64,000 bases of DNA, taken from Nageia nagi (lineage: Eukaryota; Pinophyta). The DNA lies in contig JBITNC010000001.1 of assembly GCA_050084985.1 (NCBI GenBank), forward strand, positions 186,001 through 250,000. The letters run 5' to 3'. A program made the translations under genes and the position numbers. The notes under the pieces were generated by a model. It searched no databases. It was not told where the DNA came from and worked only from the letters and a program-made list of their open reading frames with translations. This document shows positions 33,284-44,613 of the stretch, in pieces (the stretch's first letter is position 1; each line of letters opens with the position of its first letter).

Positions 33284-33439
33284 CCCCTTAATCTGAAGGG
33301 ATATATGTAATTCTAAGCGTGTTCCTAAACTTCTCGAACTTTTCCCGTCCAAATGCCTTGGTGAAGATGTATGTAGTTTGTTCATTTGTGGAAATTGTTT
33401 CACCTTAATTGTCTTGACCTTTACATGATGTCGAATCAA

Positions 33440-35005
33440 ATGATACTTCGTGTTGATGTGCTTTGTTCAATCATGAAATTTAGGATTCTTGTCCAATTGA
33501 TTTGTTGAAATATTATCCATTAGAAGTGGAGTTGGATGCAAATCTTCCAGTATCTTCTTGAACCACACAATCTTCTTTGTTGCCTTTACAATAGCCACAT
33601 ACTTTGCTTCTGTATTGGAATTTGCCGAAATGGATTGCTTTTGTGATCTCCAAGAGATAGCTGTTGATCCAAGACTCATGACATATCTTGAAGTTGAAAC
33701 TCCATTCTCTTTGTCTCCATCCGATTCTAAATTTGAATATCCAATCAATTTGAAGTCTCCCACCTTTGAAAATGAGATGCTCAAATCTTGCATACCACAA
33801 GAGACTAGATGAGAGAGTACTTTTTTCTTGATGAGTGATGTAGGCAAAATTTCTTGATCTAGCAAAACTCCCATGCATCTTCAACAACTTCTCATTCTCC
33901 TCGCCAGTCATCACCAATTTATTGTCAGAAGACCTTATCTCTACTTTTTCACCAAACATATGAATTAAATGACCTTGTTGACAAATGAACACAAGAGATA
34001 ATAGATTTCTTCACAATTCAAGAAGGTTGAGAACATCATGAAGAAGCATATCTGAAACGTTTGCCAATTTAAATCTCACAGGAGCAATACCTGAAGGTTT
34101 AATATTGGACCTATCAACAAAGTACACTACACCATCAATGTTTGTATTCATCTCTTCAATAAAATCTCTATGAAATGACGTGACATTTGCATGAGTATCA
34201 AACAACTATGTATCCCCCCAAGATGCAAATGAGGAATTACACAATGTTTCAATTGTAGTGTTACATTGAGCAGTAACATTATGAATGGAATCAGAGTTCT
34301 TACTCTTATTTTTCATTTATTTCTTTGATCTTCTCCCATGGAGTCTAACAATTAGCAACTAAATGCCCTTTTCTGTTGCACATTGTACAATGAAGATTGT
34401 TTTTCTCATCATGATCACCTTGATTAGATCTACACCCCTATCTGTGAAATTCCTCCTACCACGACCACAGTTGCTACTTTCACCACAAGAATAATCATGT
34501 GCTACATTCTTCCCCTTTTGAGCAATACACAATGTGTTTGAAGTAGGATAGCTAGTTTTCGTTCCAAATGCCTTCTCATGTTCTAAAATCTTATATGCCA
34601 ATGTATCAAATGTGAGAGATTTCAAACTACCACTAGCTTGTAGGGATTTTAGATTATTCGAATATGTGGGGTACAATCTAAAATTGAATGGGAATCATAC
34701 AAATCTTTCAATTTCTTCAATGCATTCGAAGCATCATCTATTGAGTTAATATGGTGGTTCACCTCGTCACTAATCGAAGTTGCAATCAAAGCATAGGCCT
34801 TACTACTTTTCATGTTCCAAACCGCAAGCTCTTTGGCATCAATTGGTTTGGTAGGATGGTTGTCACTATCACAAATTCCAACCCAAAAATAATTGAAAAT
34901 CAAGGTATGCTTAAGCTTTCTAGACCACTCCGGCCAATTTTCTTTACTAGTCAACACTATGCCCACAATACTAACATGTGAATGCATTTTGCAACAAAAC
35001 TTCAA
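33440..35005 (-). pseudogene. Copia gag, protease and fused RNase H remnants
   Basis: Minus strand, from 35005: gag (KENWPEWSRKLKHTLIFNYF, KLKDLYDSHS), a decayed Cys-rich segment, a protease-like part, and the integrase entry YARFEHLIF near 33780. It then switches abruptly to RNase H: GYSNLESDGDKENGVSTSRY, AISWRSQKQSISANSNTEAK, ENISTNQ-type tail. The junction removes integrase core and RT. Stops and frameshifts are frequent. The relative reading frames of the RNase H part are 33874-33467. Confidence 0.75.
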
Positions 35006-35463
35006 AGTCTCAAAATTTTAAATGAACTTTGCTCCAAAAAAATATTTTACAAAACTTCTATATTAGTGTCAAAATCTGAACAATATTACTCTTTGAAACT
35101 AATCTCAAATTGTAGCATCAAAATTTTGGATCCAACAAAAAGGGAATTGCTGAAAACGGACAAAAAATGAAAAAGTTATGGCCAAAATAGTCTTCAAAAT
35201 TCGAAAAAAGCCTCCAAAACATCTTAAAATGCTGATTTTGCAAAAAAAATCTGATCAGACACGAATTTAGAGGCAGGTGGGTCAAATTCGGTCAACAGGC
35301 GAGTTGATTGGGTAGGGTGATGCGGTAGGGGTGTTGGCAGACACTGAAATGGCAGGGTTGGCTGATGTGGTGTGTCGGTTGGTAGGTTCAACTTTGGCGG
35401 GTCCACCTGGTAGGTACATTTCTAGTGTTGGAAACGATGCATCAGGTTCTAGTCTGTTAAGAG

Positions 35464-36557
35464 TGTAATGTCCCACATCCTTTTTGCAATGTAAATAAAT
35501 AAATTTTAATGCTTTTAGTATTATGAGTCATCTTTAGCAGTTAATGGTATTTTGGGGAAGATAATTTTATGCTAGCAAAGCCACCTTGACAGTCAAAGTA
35601 AGTGTTAGAGGTGTTCCAAGTGGCAAGTTGGTGTCTTAGCTACCTTTAATGGAAAAGTCAGCCTAGTAGGCAGTTACAAATGAGCTATAATGCATGCTGG
35701 GCAGTTACAAATCAGAAATAATGCATGCTGGGCAGTTACAAATCAGAAATAATGCATGCTGGGCAGTTACAAATCAGACATAATGTCTTCTGGGCAGTTA
35801 CAAGTCAGAAATAGGGGTTTTTGTGTTAAATATGTTTAATCTATTATTAGCACTCTAAGTTGATCTCAGCCATTAGATCTTGCAGAGATCAATGGTCAAG
35901 ATTAGCTGTCTTTTGGGAACCTAAGCATAAAATAGAGAGGTTTTTTCAATGAGGGGGGTTGGCTAATTCTGGGGAATTTGGGGAATTTGGGAGAGCTTTG
36001 CTCTTTGGACTCTTGCATTCTGCTAGAGTTTTCTGGGATTCCCATTGGAAACCAATCCAATGGAGGCTTAAGGGATTAGATCCTAAGGGCTTTCTACCCA
36101 TTTGAGGACAGGTCTATCCAAGATCTGTATTTGAGCCTGCATGTTTGAAGTTTCAAGAGTTGAGATAACAGTTTTGGCATCACATCAGTTTGCTGGGGAT
36201 TTTGAGGAGTTCATTTGGGGCTGCATGTACCAGAACAGCAGTAGTGACTACATCAGTGCTAAATCACTAGTCCTGTACAGGTTCATTATCATTTTGAAGG
36301 TGTTACAACTGTTCTTCCAGTTTGTTGAGGTTCATTATCATTTTGAAGGTGTTACAACTGTTCTTCCAGTTTGTTGAGGTGTGTTCAGTGATCTGTAGGA
36401 ACTTTCATTACATATAAGTGTAATACATTGTCTACATTGTCTCTAATATGTTGTAGTTGCAATTTGTGTTACTTGAAAAGAGAATAAAAATATAAAATCA
36501 GATTTGGTTCTGCTGTGTTATTGTGGATTTGCATACATTTGTATTTGGTTTGTTTCA
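35464..36557 (+). repeat. 5' LTR of the chromovirus
   Basis: 1094 bp, TGTAATGTCC…GTTTCA. It carries five tandem units of 31 bp (core GGGCAGTTACAAATCAGA) at 35667-35815 and two tandem units of about 48 bp (core GTTCATTATCATTTTGAAGG) at 36280-36380. Both arrays are kept in the 3' LTR. Confidence 0.95.
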
Positions 36558-36559
36558 AG

Positions 36560-36572
36560 TGGTATCAGAGCC
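36560..36572 (+). other. Primer binding site (initiator Met tRNA)
   Basis: TGGTATCAGAGCC begins two bases after the LTR end, a full match to the common plant site. Confidence 0.95.
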
Positions 36573-36601
36573 AAAAATCCTGTCATCCTGAGGGTTTGTT
36601 G

Positions 36602-39600
36602 ATGGTCCACCCTTATCAAACTAGAAGCAAGGGTAAAGCAGGGTTAGGTCAGCCAATGGAGAGAGAAGAAGAGAGGATTAAGCTAGATGATGAGGCAGAA
36701 ATCTTTAGAAGAACACAAAATACTATGTTGCAAGTATTGCAGAGAATGGAGAGATCACTTCAAGATTTGTGTTCTAGAAACCAACCACAATTAGAAACTC
36801 AGATTAGTGAGGGAAATGCTCCCTTACTACAACAAAATAATGAGGGTGAAAGTTCAACCCCTGGAGTAGCTAAAATTATACCTAAACCAAATAATCCAAT
36901 AGGAGAGACATCCAGGACACCCAGGATTTGGAAACCCTCTACTCCCATGTTTGTACAGCCACAAACTACTGAAGGAAGTGTAGAGATTCCAGATACAGAG
37001 TTGGCAGAACGTTGGGCAGCGTATGAAGCCATGCCTCAAGGGTTTAAAACAGCAGTAGATTTTGAGAAATACTTGGAGTTGAAGGGACATAAACCGGGAA
37101 GAAAAGCTCAAGGAGCAGGAGGAGAATTGCAGTACAAGTTGGGTAAGTTACCACTTCCATTTTTCGATGGTAGTGATAAGATTTCTGCAAGAGCTTGGTT
37201 ACAAAAATTGCAGACATACTTTGCTCTTAAACCCACCATGACAGAAAAGGAGGCAGTTCAATATGCAGCCCTTCATCTTGAGGGTGTTGCATATCAATGG
37301 TGGCACCATGGATTGTTCACTCAAGGCCATGGAACCATTGATTCTTTTGAGGTGTTTGCAACTAAGCTGTTGGACAGGTTTGAGAGGCAAGATGAAAATG
37401 AGTTTTTCTGTGAGTTGGCCACTATCACACAAAAAGGTACAGTTGCTAGCTATATAGAGGAGTTTCAACAGATTTCAGTTATGGTCACTGATATAGCTGA
37501 AGATAGGATCATTCACCTCTTCTTGAAGGGTCTAAGTGAACCATTAAGAGGTTTAGCAAAGGCTTTCAAGCCTAAGACACTAGATGAGGCTGTTTCAACA
37601 ACTTTGGACCTTGAAACTTCCACACACAGCAGTAAACCAAAATGGGGACAGCCCTCTAAGTTTGGACAGCCATCTAAATTTGGGCAAACATCCACATTTG
37701 GGACTTCTAGACCTTCCCAAACAGTTGGACAGCCAATAAACAAAACTAGTCAGATGCATAATAAGGGCTTCCAATCACATAAAAATCCAAATCAGCAAAG
37801 ACCCAAGTTAGATGAGGCAACTAGGAGGGAGTTACAGCGAAAGGGTTTATGCTTTTCTTGCAAAAAACAGTGGGGGCCAGGCCACCAATGTCAAGGTAAA
37901 GGGCAAAATTACTTGGTAGAGTTTTATGTGCCAAATGAGGATGAAAAGGAACCAGAAATAGAAAAATCAGATTCTGAAAGTGAGTATGAAGATGCAGATT
38001 TTGCAGAATTAGAACAACATGGACAACACTCTCCTAGAATAGACGAAGAAGAGGGAGTTTTGGCATCTATCACAGGTGAGTCAAAGTTCATAACCATAAA
38101 GGTGCCAGGAAAATTAAACGATCATTCTGCTGTGATTTTAATTGATGGAGGAGCTACTCATAATTTCATAGATGAGGGTTTTGTGGCTGAAAAGAAATTG
38201 AAAACGGAAGGTTTTTCTGGTTTTGGTGTTAAGAATGGAAATGGGGAAATTACTAAGTGTGACCAAGTGGTTAAACAGGTAAAATTATGTTTTGGTAACT
38301 ATTCAGTGGTGGAGGATTTTTATGTATATCCTATGATGGGAGGTATCCCTCATGCCATTTTAGGGGTACAATGGTTATATTCATTGGGAGGCATCTATAC
38401 CAACTACAAAACGTTGGAAATGAAATTTAGATGCAATGGGAAGGTGGTCACTTTGAGGGGCATAAAAGATCGATTCCCACAACAAATTTCAGCCAACAGA
38501 TTGGAAAAAATTCTGAAGAAGAAGGACATCATTTGGGGAGCCACATTTTACATGGTGAAAGGTATGCCTACACCCCCCAAGATTGGGGTAAAATTCCATC
38601 CTGATATACAATGCATTCTAGATAGCCATAGCCCAGTTTTTGGTGATCTACCTAGTGGTCTTCCACCTAATAGAGGTTTTGAGCATATCATTGAATTAGA
38701 ACCTGATTCTAAACCGATCATGATCACACCATATAGACACCCTAAAGCTTACAAAGATGAGATTGAAAAAACTATTCAAGAGTTACTTGCCATGGGTTAT
38801 ATAAGGCCTAGTTCTAGCCCTTTTGCCTCTTCTGTAGTACTAGTGAAGAAAAAAGATGGAACCTTACTCATGTGCATAGATTATAGGGCCTTAAACAAGA
38901 AAACCATTAAAAATCGGTATCCCATTCCTAGAGTTGATGAATTGATAGATGAGTTGCATGGGGCTACCTATTTTTCCAAGGTGGATTTAAGATCTGGATA
39001 CCATCAGATTAAAATGAGGGATGAGGATGTGCACAAGACAGCCTTTAGGTGTCATTTTGGACACTTTGAGTTTTTGGTCATGCCCTTTGGTCTTACCAAT
39101 GCACCTGCCACTTTCCAATCAGCCATGAATCACATTTTTAGAGATCATCTTAGAAAATTTGTGCTTGTTTTCTTTGATGATATTCTAATTTACAGCAGAG
39201 ATTGGGAAAGTCATTTACAACATCTAGACACGGTTTTGATCATTTTGGAACAACAGAAATTTTTTGCAAATATGTCCAAATGTGAATTTGGACTTTCAGA
39301 AATTTTGTATCTTGGACATATAATTAGTGCCAATGGTGTGCATGTAGATGAGCAGAAGATTTCTGCTATAAAAAATTGGCCTACACCCACCTCTTTGTCT
39401 GAATTAAGAGGCTTTTTGGGGTTGTGCAGCTATTACAGAAGGTTTATCAAGGGGTTTTCTCAATTAGCAGCTCCTTTGACCGATTTGACCAAGAAAGGGG
39501 CATTTCAATGGGATGGAACAACAGAAAATGCATTCCAAAAATTAAAGACAGTTATGATGACATGTCCTATTTTGGCCACTCCTGATTTTTCCCAACCATT

Positions 39601-41425
39601 TGTAGTTGAATGTGATGCTTCAGGGTTAGGAATTGGTGCAGTATTGATGCAAAAGGGTAGACCTATAGCATTTGAGAGTAGAAAACTCAGTCCAATTGAG
39701 AAAACATTTAATATTTATGAACAGGAGATGCTTGCAGTGATGCATGCATTGTCAAAATTCCGGCAATATTTAGTGTGCAGCCAATTCATAGTTAAGACTG
39801 ATCATAACAGTCTTAAACACTTTCTAGGACAGCGTGAATTAAGTGACAGACAACAGAAATGGGTGACAAAATTACAAGCATATGATTTTGAGATCCAATA
39901 TGTGAAAGGGAAATCTAATACAGCAGCTGATACACTTTCGAGGAATCCTTCTTTTCATGCTATTACTGCTGTCCAAGCTGATTGGAAGGCCAAAATTATG
40001 GCAGAATACACTAAGGACGAATTTGCTTCAAATATTCTTAATGGGGATGTTATAGATGAGAGATACAAAATCAAGGATGGATTGATTTTGTACAAAAACA
40101 GAATTTATTTAATGCCAGAATCAAAAATGAAGGAGAAACTATTAGATGCCTTGCATGATGCACCTTTAGCAGGCCATCCAGGATTCTACAAATCATACAA
40201 AATGGTAAAAGAAAGATTTTATTGGAAGGGGTTGAAAGAAGATGTGCTAAGACATGTTAGAGAATGTCCTACATGCCAACAAAATAAGCATGAGAACACA
40301 CACCCCGCTGGTCTACTTCAGCCTTTGCCTATTCCCCATCAAAAATGGGAAGGCATTTCCATAGATTTCATCACAGGTTTGCCCAAAACTCAAGGTAAGG
40401 ATAGCATCTTTGTGGTAGTTGATAGATTGACAAAATTCGCTCATTTCTTTGCCATTACAGTAACTATTACAGCCCCACAACTTGCGGATCTATTTTTCAA
40501 GGAGGTTTTCAAATTACATGGTTTGCCAAAAACCATAGTTCATGATAGGGACAGCAAGTTTATGAGTAACTTTTGGCAGGAATTCTTCAAATTGTGCGGC
40601 ACACAACTTACTCCTAGCACTAGCTACCATCCACAAACTGATGGGCAGACAGAGATAGTTAATAAATGGATTGAAGGGTATCTCAGGAACTATGTTACAG
40701 GGCAGCAACAGTCTTGGGTTAAGTGGCTAAATCTTGGAGAGTATTGTTATAATAGTTCTTATCACATGTCCATTAAAATGTCACCTTTCATGGCATTGTA
40801 TGGTTATGAGCCTCCTAAGTTTTCCGACTTGCTTTTGGAGGATAGTAGGGTACCCACAGCTGCTGATTTTGTACAACAGCATCAAGACATTCTAAAATCA
40901 GTGAGAGAGAACTTACAACAAGCCCAAAATCAGCAGAAAAAGTATGCTGATCAAAACAGGACAGAACGTAGTTTCAATGTGGATGATATGGTCTACTTGA
41001 GATTACAACCTTACCGGCAAACCACATTGAAGAAGAGTGGTGCAGAAAAGTTGCAACCACGTTTTTATGGACCTTACAGGGTGGTGAGGAGAGTTGGTGA
41101 AGTTGCATATGAATTGGCATTGCCTTCAAGCAGTAGGATCCACAATGTATTTCATGTGTCTTGCTTAAAGAAAGCCTTGGGACAACATGTCACACCTTCA
41201 CAAACCTTGCCTCCTATTAATGATGAAGGTAAATTAGAGTTAATTCCTGAAAGGTTATTGAATGTGAGGGAGAAGAGATTGAGGAATAAAGTCCTTTCTG
41301 AATATTTGGTGAAGTGGAAAGATTTGCCAGAAGATGATGCTACTTGGGAGGGGCCAGAAATTTTGAAGCACCCAGCTTTGATGAATTGCTTGAGGACAAG
41401 CAATTCTAGAGGGGGAGACTTGTAA
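36602..41425 (+). CDS. Chromovirus Gag-Pol polyprotein, intact
   Basis: A single 1607-codon frame. I chose the ATG at 36602 ([11 protein letters not shown]), the first in-frame ATG after the primer site; the frame is also open back into the LTR. Order: capsid gag ([19 protein letters not shown]), zinc knuckle near 417-431 ([14 protein letters not shown]), aspartic protease near 513 (IDGGATHNF), RT with FFDDILIYS near 856, RNase H near 1004 ([14 protein letters not shown]), integrase zinc finger near 1190-1225, catalytic Asp, Asp, Glu near 1254, 1313 and 1350 ([32 protein letters not shown]), and a C-terminal chromodomain near 1560-1600 ([18 protein letters not shown]). The chromodomain places it among chromoviruses and should guide integration to marked chromatin (family knowledge). 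The stop codon TAA lies inside the 3' LTR. Confidence 0.95.
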   Translation: MVHPYQTRSKGKAGLGQPMEREEERIKLDDEAEIFRRTQNTMLQVLQRMERSLQDLCSRNQPQLETQISEGNAPLLQQNNEGESSTPGVAKIIPKPNNPIGETSRTPRIWKPSTPMFVQPQTTEGSVEIPDTELAERWAAYEAMPQGFKTAVDFEKYLELKGHKPGRKAQGAGGELQYKLGKLPLPFFDGSDKISARAWLQKLQTYFALKPTMTEKEAVQYAALHLEGVAYQWWHHGLFTQGHGTIDSFEVFATKLLDRFERQDENEFFCELATITQKGTVASYIEEFQQISVMVTDIAEDRIIHLFLKGLSEPLRGLAKAFKPKTLDEAVSTTLDLETSTHSSKPKWGQPSKFGQPSKFGQTSTFGTSRPSQTVGQPINKTSQMHNKGFQSHKNPNQQRPKLDEATRRELQRKGLCFSCKKQWGPGHQCQGKGQNYLVEFYVPNEDEKEPEIEKSDSESEYEDADFAELEQHGQHSPRIDEEEGVLASITGESKFITIKVPGKLNDHSAVILIDGGATHNFIDEGFVAEKKLKTEGFSGFGVKNGNGEITKCDQVVKQVKLCFGNYSVVEDFYVYPMMGGIPHAILGVQWLYSLGGIYTNYKTLEMKFRCNGKVVTLRGIKDRFPQQISANRLEKILKKKDIIWGATFYMVKGMPTPPKIGVKFHPDIQCILDSHSPVFGDLPSGLPPNRGFEHIIELEPDSKPIMITPYRHPKAYKDEIEKTIQELLAMGYIRPSSSPFASSVVLVKKKDGTLLMCIDYRALNKKTIKNRYPIPRVDELIDELHGATYFSKVDLRSGYHQIKMRDEDVHKTAFRCHFGHFEFLVMPFGLTNAPATFQSAMNHIFRDHLRKFVLVFFDDILIYSRDWESHLQHLDTVLIILEQQKFFANMSKCEFGLSEILYLGHIISANGVHVDEQKISAIKNWPTPTSLSELRGFLGLCSYYRRFIKGFSQLAAPLTDLTKKGAFQWDGTTENAFQKLKTVMMTCPILATPDFSQPFVVECDASGLGIGAVLMQKGRPIAFESRKLSPIEKTFNIYEQEMLAVMHALSKFRQYLVCSQFIVKTDHNSLKHFLGQRELSDRQQKWVTKLQAYDFEIQYVKGKSNTAADTLSRNPSFHAITAVQADWKAKIMAEYTKDEFASNILNGDVIDERYKIKDGLILYKNRIYLMPESKMKEKLLDALHDAPLAGHPGFYKSYKMVKERFYWKGLKEDVLRHVRECPTCQQNKHENTHPAGLLQPLPIPHQKWEGISIDFITGLPKTQGKDSIFVVVDRLTKFAHFFAITVTITAPQLADLFFKEVFKLHGLPKTIVHDRDSKFMSNFWQEFFKLCGTQLTPSTSYHPQTDGQTEIVNKWIEGYLRNYVTGQQQSWVKWLNLGEYCYNSSYHMSIKMSPFMALYGYEPPKFSDLLLEDSRVPTAADFVQQHQDILKSVRENLQQAQNQQKKYADQNRTERSFNVDDMVYLRLQPYRQTTLKKSGAEKLQPRFYGPYRVVRRVGEVAYELALPSSSRIHNVFHVSCLKKALGQHVTPSQTLPPINDEGKLELIPERLLNVREKRLRNKVLSEYLVKWKDLPEDDATWEGPEILKHPALMNCLRTSNSRGGDL
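41409..41420 (+). other. Polypurine tract
   Basis: AGAGGGGGAGACT directly precedes the 3' LTR start TGTAATG and overlaps the last codons of the polyprotein. Confidence 0.9.
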
Positions 41426-42513
41426 TGTCCCACATCCTTTTTGCAATGTAAATAAATAAATTTTAATGCTTTTAGTATTATGAGTCATCTTTAGCAGTTA
41501 ATGGTATTTTGGGGAAGATAATTTTATGCTAGCAAAGCCACCTTGACAGTCAAAGTAAGTGTTAGAGGTGTTCCAAGTGGCAAGTTGGTGTCTTAGCTAC
41601 CTTTAATGGAAAAGTCAGCCTAGTAGGCAGTTACAAATGAGCTATAATGCATGCTGGGCAGTTACAAATCAGAAATAATGCATGCTGGGCAGTTACAAAT
41701 CAGAAATAATGCATGCTGGGCAGTTACAAATCAGACATAATGTCTTCTGGGCAGTTACAAGTCAGAAATAGGGGTTTTTGTGTTAAATATGTTTAATCTA
41801 TTATTAGCACTCTAAGTTGATCTCAGCCATTAGATCTTGCAGAGATCAATGGTCAAGATTAGCTGTCTTTTGGGAACCTAAGCATAAAATAGAGAGGTTT
41901 TTTCAATGAGGGGGGTTGGCTAATTCTGGGGAATTTGGGGAATTTGGAGAGCTTTGCTCTTTGGACTCTTGCATTCTGCTAGAGTTTTCTGGGATTCCCA
42001 TTGGAAACCAATCCAATGGAGGCTTAAGGGATTAGATCCTAAGGGCTTTCTACCCATTTGAGGACAGGTCTATCCAAGATCTGTATTTGAGCCTGCATGT
42101 TTGAAGTTTCAAGAGTTGAGATAACAGTTTTGGCATCACATCAGTTTGCTGGGGATTTTGAGGAGTTCATTTGGGGCTGCATGTACCAGAACAGCAGTAG
42201 TGACTACATCAGTGCTAAATCACTAGTCCTGTACAGGTTCATTATCATTTTGAAGGTGTTACAACTGTTCTTCCAGTTTGTTGAGGTTCATTATCATTTT
42301 GAAGGTGTTACAACTGTTCTTCCAGTTTGTTGAGGTGTGTTCAGTGATCTGTAGGAACTTTCATTACATATAAGTGTAATACATTGTCTACATTGTCTCT
42401 AATATGTTGTAGTTGCAATTTGTGTTACTTGAAAAGAGAATAAAAATATAAAATCAGATTTGGTTCTGCTGTGTTATTGTGGATTTGCATACATTTGTAT
42501 TTGGTTTGTTTCA
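41421..42513 (+). repeat. 3' LTR of the chromovirus
   Basis: 1093 bp, matching 35464-36557 apart from one missing G. It is followed by the target duplication AAGAG. A 78-codon ORF present in both LTRs (36141 and 42097) is an LTR chance frame. Confidence 0.95.
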
Positions 42514-43059
42514 AAGAGTGGGTCAGAGTCTGGCGTTAGCTAGAGCTGCGTTAGGGAACCTCCACTTTGGCGCACGACGTGCACAACGGATGACAGTTTG
42601 ACTGGATGTTAGACTGCGAAAAAACAAGCGGTAGAGCTTGGTGGGCTGGATTCCATGCAAGGCGGAGGCAGGCTATTTGGTGAGCGATCGGGAAAAGCAA
42701 AAGGTGTGGGTCCGTTAGATCACCACATGCAACATGGGTATTGTCACCTCCACTAAATGCAACATGGTGCAACAGATTCTAAAACGAGCTGGATTATAGA
42801 ATATGATTTTTTTCCATCAGAACACAGGTTTTCCTAAAAACAATAAAAAACAATATGCACGGTTTCCAAGAAGAACAAAATGTCATCAAATACACCAAAT
42901 TGATTGAAATGAAAATGGGTTTTTGAGTATGGGCTCCAAAATGGATTTTGTGAATCAGATTTTGCAAAAATAAAAGACAAAGAGTTCAGGAAATTTTTAG
43001 CAGAATTTTCCTTTGATTTTCATGGAGTTAAAGAGATTTGAATAAAGCTCTTATACCAA

Positions 43060-43811
43060 TGACAGACTGTTCATTAACTCCAAGATCAAAAGTATTGTAT
43101 TAGCTTAGAAATGAGACTAAATACATTATCAAATGACTCTTCACATTCACCTTCCTTGGTGACCCTTGAGTTTCTCAAGAACTCTTCATATTCTCTAACT
43201 TATGATTCTTAATATTCCACTATTCTCATTGCTATGAATTTACTATATTTAGTAAAAACTAGGGAAAATATTTAAAATACCCCTATAATTTCATATAATA
43301 ACAAAAATACTCCTACATTTATTGAAATATCGAAAATACCCTTAAAAATAAAAAAAATAAATACACAAATAAATATGGAATAAAGATAACTTCTATTAAA
43401 CTATAAAATTACAAGGCTATTTTTGATATTACACAAAATTATAAGGGTATATTTTATATTACACTTTTAAAATACCTGAAAAATAGTTAAACTATTTAAA
43501 ACAATATCGTTGTAAAATACAAGTGAAATTATTTAAATCTATAAAACTTCTATTAAACTATAAGGGTCTTTTACAAATTGTGTATACGAAAATGTATTAA
43601 ATAATTTGTTATAATTTAAATTGTATATATATATATGGTTTAATAGCGATTTTCATTTTCATATTTATTCATGTATTTGTTTTCCTTTTTATTTTTATCT
43701 CTAGGGGTATACTTGATATTATGTGAAATTAAAGAGGTATTTTGGATATTTTCCTTAAAAAGTACTACTATATTACAAATACCAAAATCCCTAAAGATTG
43801 GGTTCTAACAC
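43060..43811 (-). repeat. 5' LTR of the deleted copia element, with MITE inside
   Basis: On the minus strand it runs from TGTTAGAACCC (43811) to CAGTCTGTCA (43060). It is followed by the primer site TTGGTATAAGAGC (43047-43059, one base off the Met-tRNA form). It is interrupted by the MITE at 43261-43755; without it the LTR is about 257 bp. Confidence 0.75.
43261..43755. mobile_element. Long-TIR MITE inserted in a copia LTR
   Basis: The left end AGGGAAAATATTTAAAATAC and the reverse complement of the right end AGGAAAATATCCAAAATACC are inverted repeats of at least 48 bp. The flanks TAAAAACTA and TAAAAAGTA match 8 of 9 if the left boundary is set at 43262. The uninterrupted sister LTR (33240 region) shows the empty site TAAATACTACTA. 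The termini resemble those of the element at 21250-21782 (AAAATACCC-TATAATTT), so both probably belong to one family. Confidence 0.75.
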
Positions 43812-44613
43812 ATTGGTAGATGTAAGCAAATTTTTTCGAAGGCATAACTTGCTTCCAAGATTGTTCAAATGAGCCCTTTCAGTAGAATCAACTTTCTTGT
43901 GGACATCATTGTATCTTGTAGTGGCCCTTCTATGTTGGTTGATGAGATCTGTGGTCCTTTTTATCCACATTGTAATATAGATGAGGACATTTTTGGCCTC
44001 AAACCTTTGTCTAAATTGGTCTTTCTATCTGTCTTCCTTGGCCATGGACCTTCATTGCAGATGTTTATTTTTGTATTATATGCCCAAGTCAATTTCATTT
44101 TTTAGCTCTTTTTGGTTTAATCCCTATTTTGAATCTGCTCAGAAACCTTGGATGCCTTTCCCCTGTGATTTGGACTTATTAACAATCAGTCTTGAATGTT
44201 TTTTCTACGAGGTGGTTCTGAGAGCATGGCATAATCCTTCTCTTACAGCCATAGTTTCATCTTTCAACAAATTGACCAAGTACAAACATATGAGCTTCGA
44301 ATACAGTTTGAAAGTTTGGAATTTTAATAAGAAACATAACAAGAAAACATAATAGGAAGACTCAATCATGAGCGTTGAAAAACTAAACAAAATGGTAGCT
44401 TGCTTAATAGGGATTATTCAGGATATGCGTGGATAGAGTTTCATTTTTCTCCCAGCCACTATTGTTAAGTCATATTTTGTAAAATAATACTGGACATGGA
44501 ACTAGCATGAATCTTGCATTAAGTTATCAGTTTCTCAATATGGTTCTAGATCAGTATTATTATTTGCATTCATGTGGAATTGACTAAAACACACTTTCTG
44601 TACTCTGTTACAG
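43812..44613. other. Remaining intron sequence before exon 2
   Basis: ORFs at 43869-44105 and 43981-44352 have no recognised domain. The segment ends in the pyrimidine-rich acceptor of exon 2. No repeat structure was seen. Confidence 0.5.

Larger units (their letters stand above)
35464..42513 (+). mobile_element. Young, apparently intact Ty3/gypsy chromovirus
   Basis: This is a 7050-bp element with LTRs 35464-36557 and 41421-42513 that I could distinguish by only one base (GGGAGAGC against GGAGAGC). The target duplication AAGAG is perfect (35459-35463 and 42514-42518). The primer site, polypurine tract and a single uninterrupted gag-pol ORF with all catalytic motifs are present. It lies inside the leader region of the deleted copia element, within the TPR intron and in the gene's sense direction. 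Near-identical LTRs mean that it inserted very recently; it may still be competent. Confidence 0.95.
33066..43811 (-). mobile_element. Internally deleted Ty1/copia element with nested insertions
   Basis: The 5' LTR is at 43060-43811 and the 3' LTR at 33066-33283, both on the minus strand. Between them lie gag, protease and the integrase start joined directly to RNase H, so most of integrase and all of RT are missing. A chromovirus (35464-42513) and a MITE (43261-43755) are inserted within it. The 3' LTR lacks about 25 bases of its end and abuts the unrecognised segment leading into P5CS, so no target duplication can be read. Without the insertions the element would be about 3.2 kb. Confidence 0.75.
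24795..44613 (+). other. Giant intron (19,819 bp) of the TPR gene
   Basis: The donor is CAG/GTTGGA at 24795. The acceptor is ACTCTGTTACAG at 44613, after a pyrimidine-rich run. Joining the exons restores a Ser codon (AG+C) and gives VSMGSYGLAIGFQKQVV, which continues the TPR helix in register (family form: G-YEEAIEFQ). The intron holds at least seven separate transposable-element fragments or elements and a chimeric pseudogene, all listed below. Very long, TE-filled introns are typical of conifers. Confidence 0.8.

Noticed and set aside
36141-42333. Identical 78-codon ORFs at 36141 and 42097 as a possible small gene family
   Set aside because: They are the same position in the two LTRs of the chromovirus and have no domain.
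43869-44352. Overlapping ORFs of 78 and 123 codons before exon 2 as extra exons
   Set aside because: They break up by frame, show no TPR or other domain, and joining exon 1 directly to 44614 already gives a continuous family-like protein.
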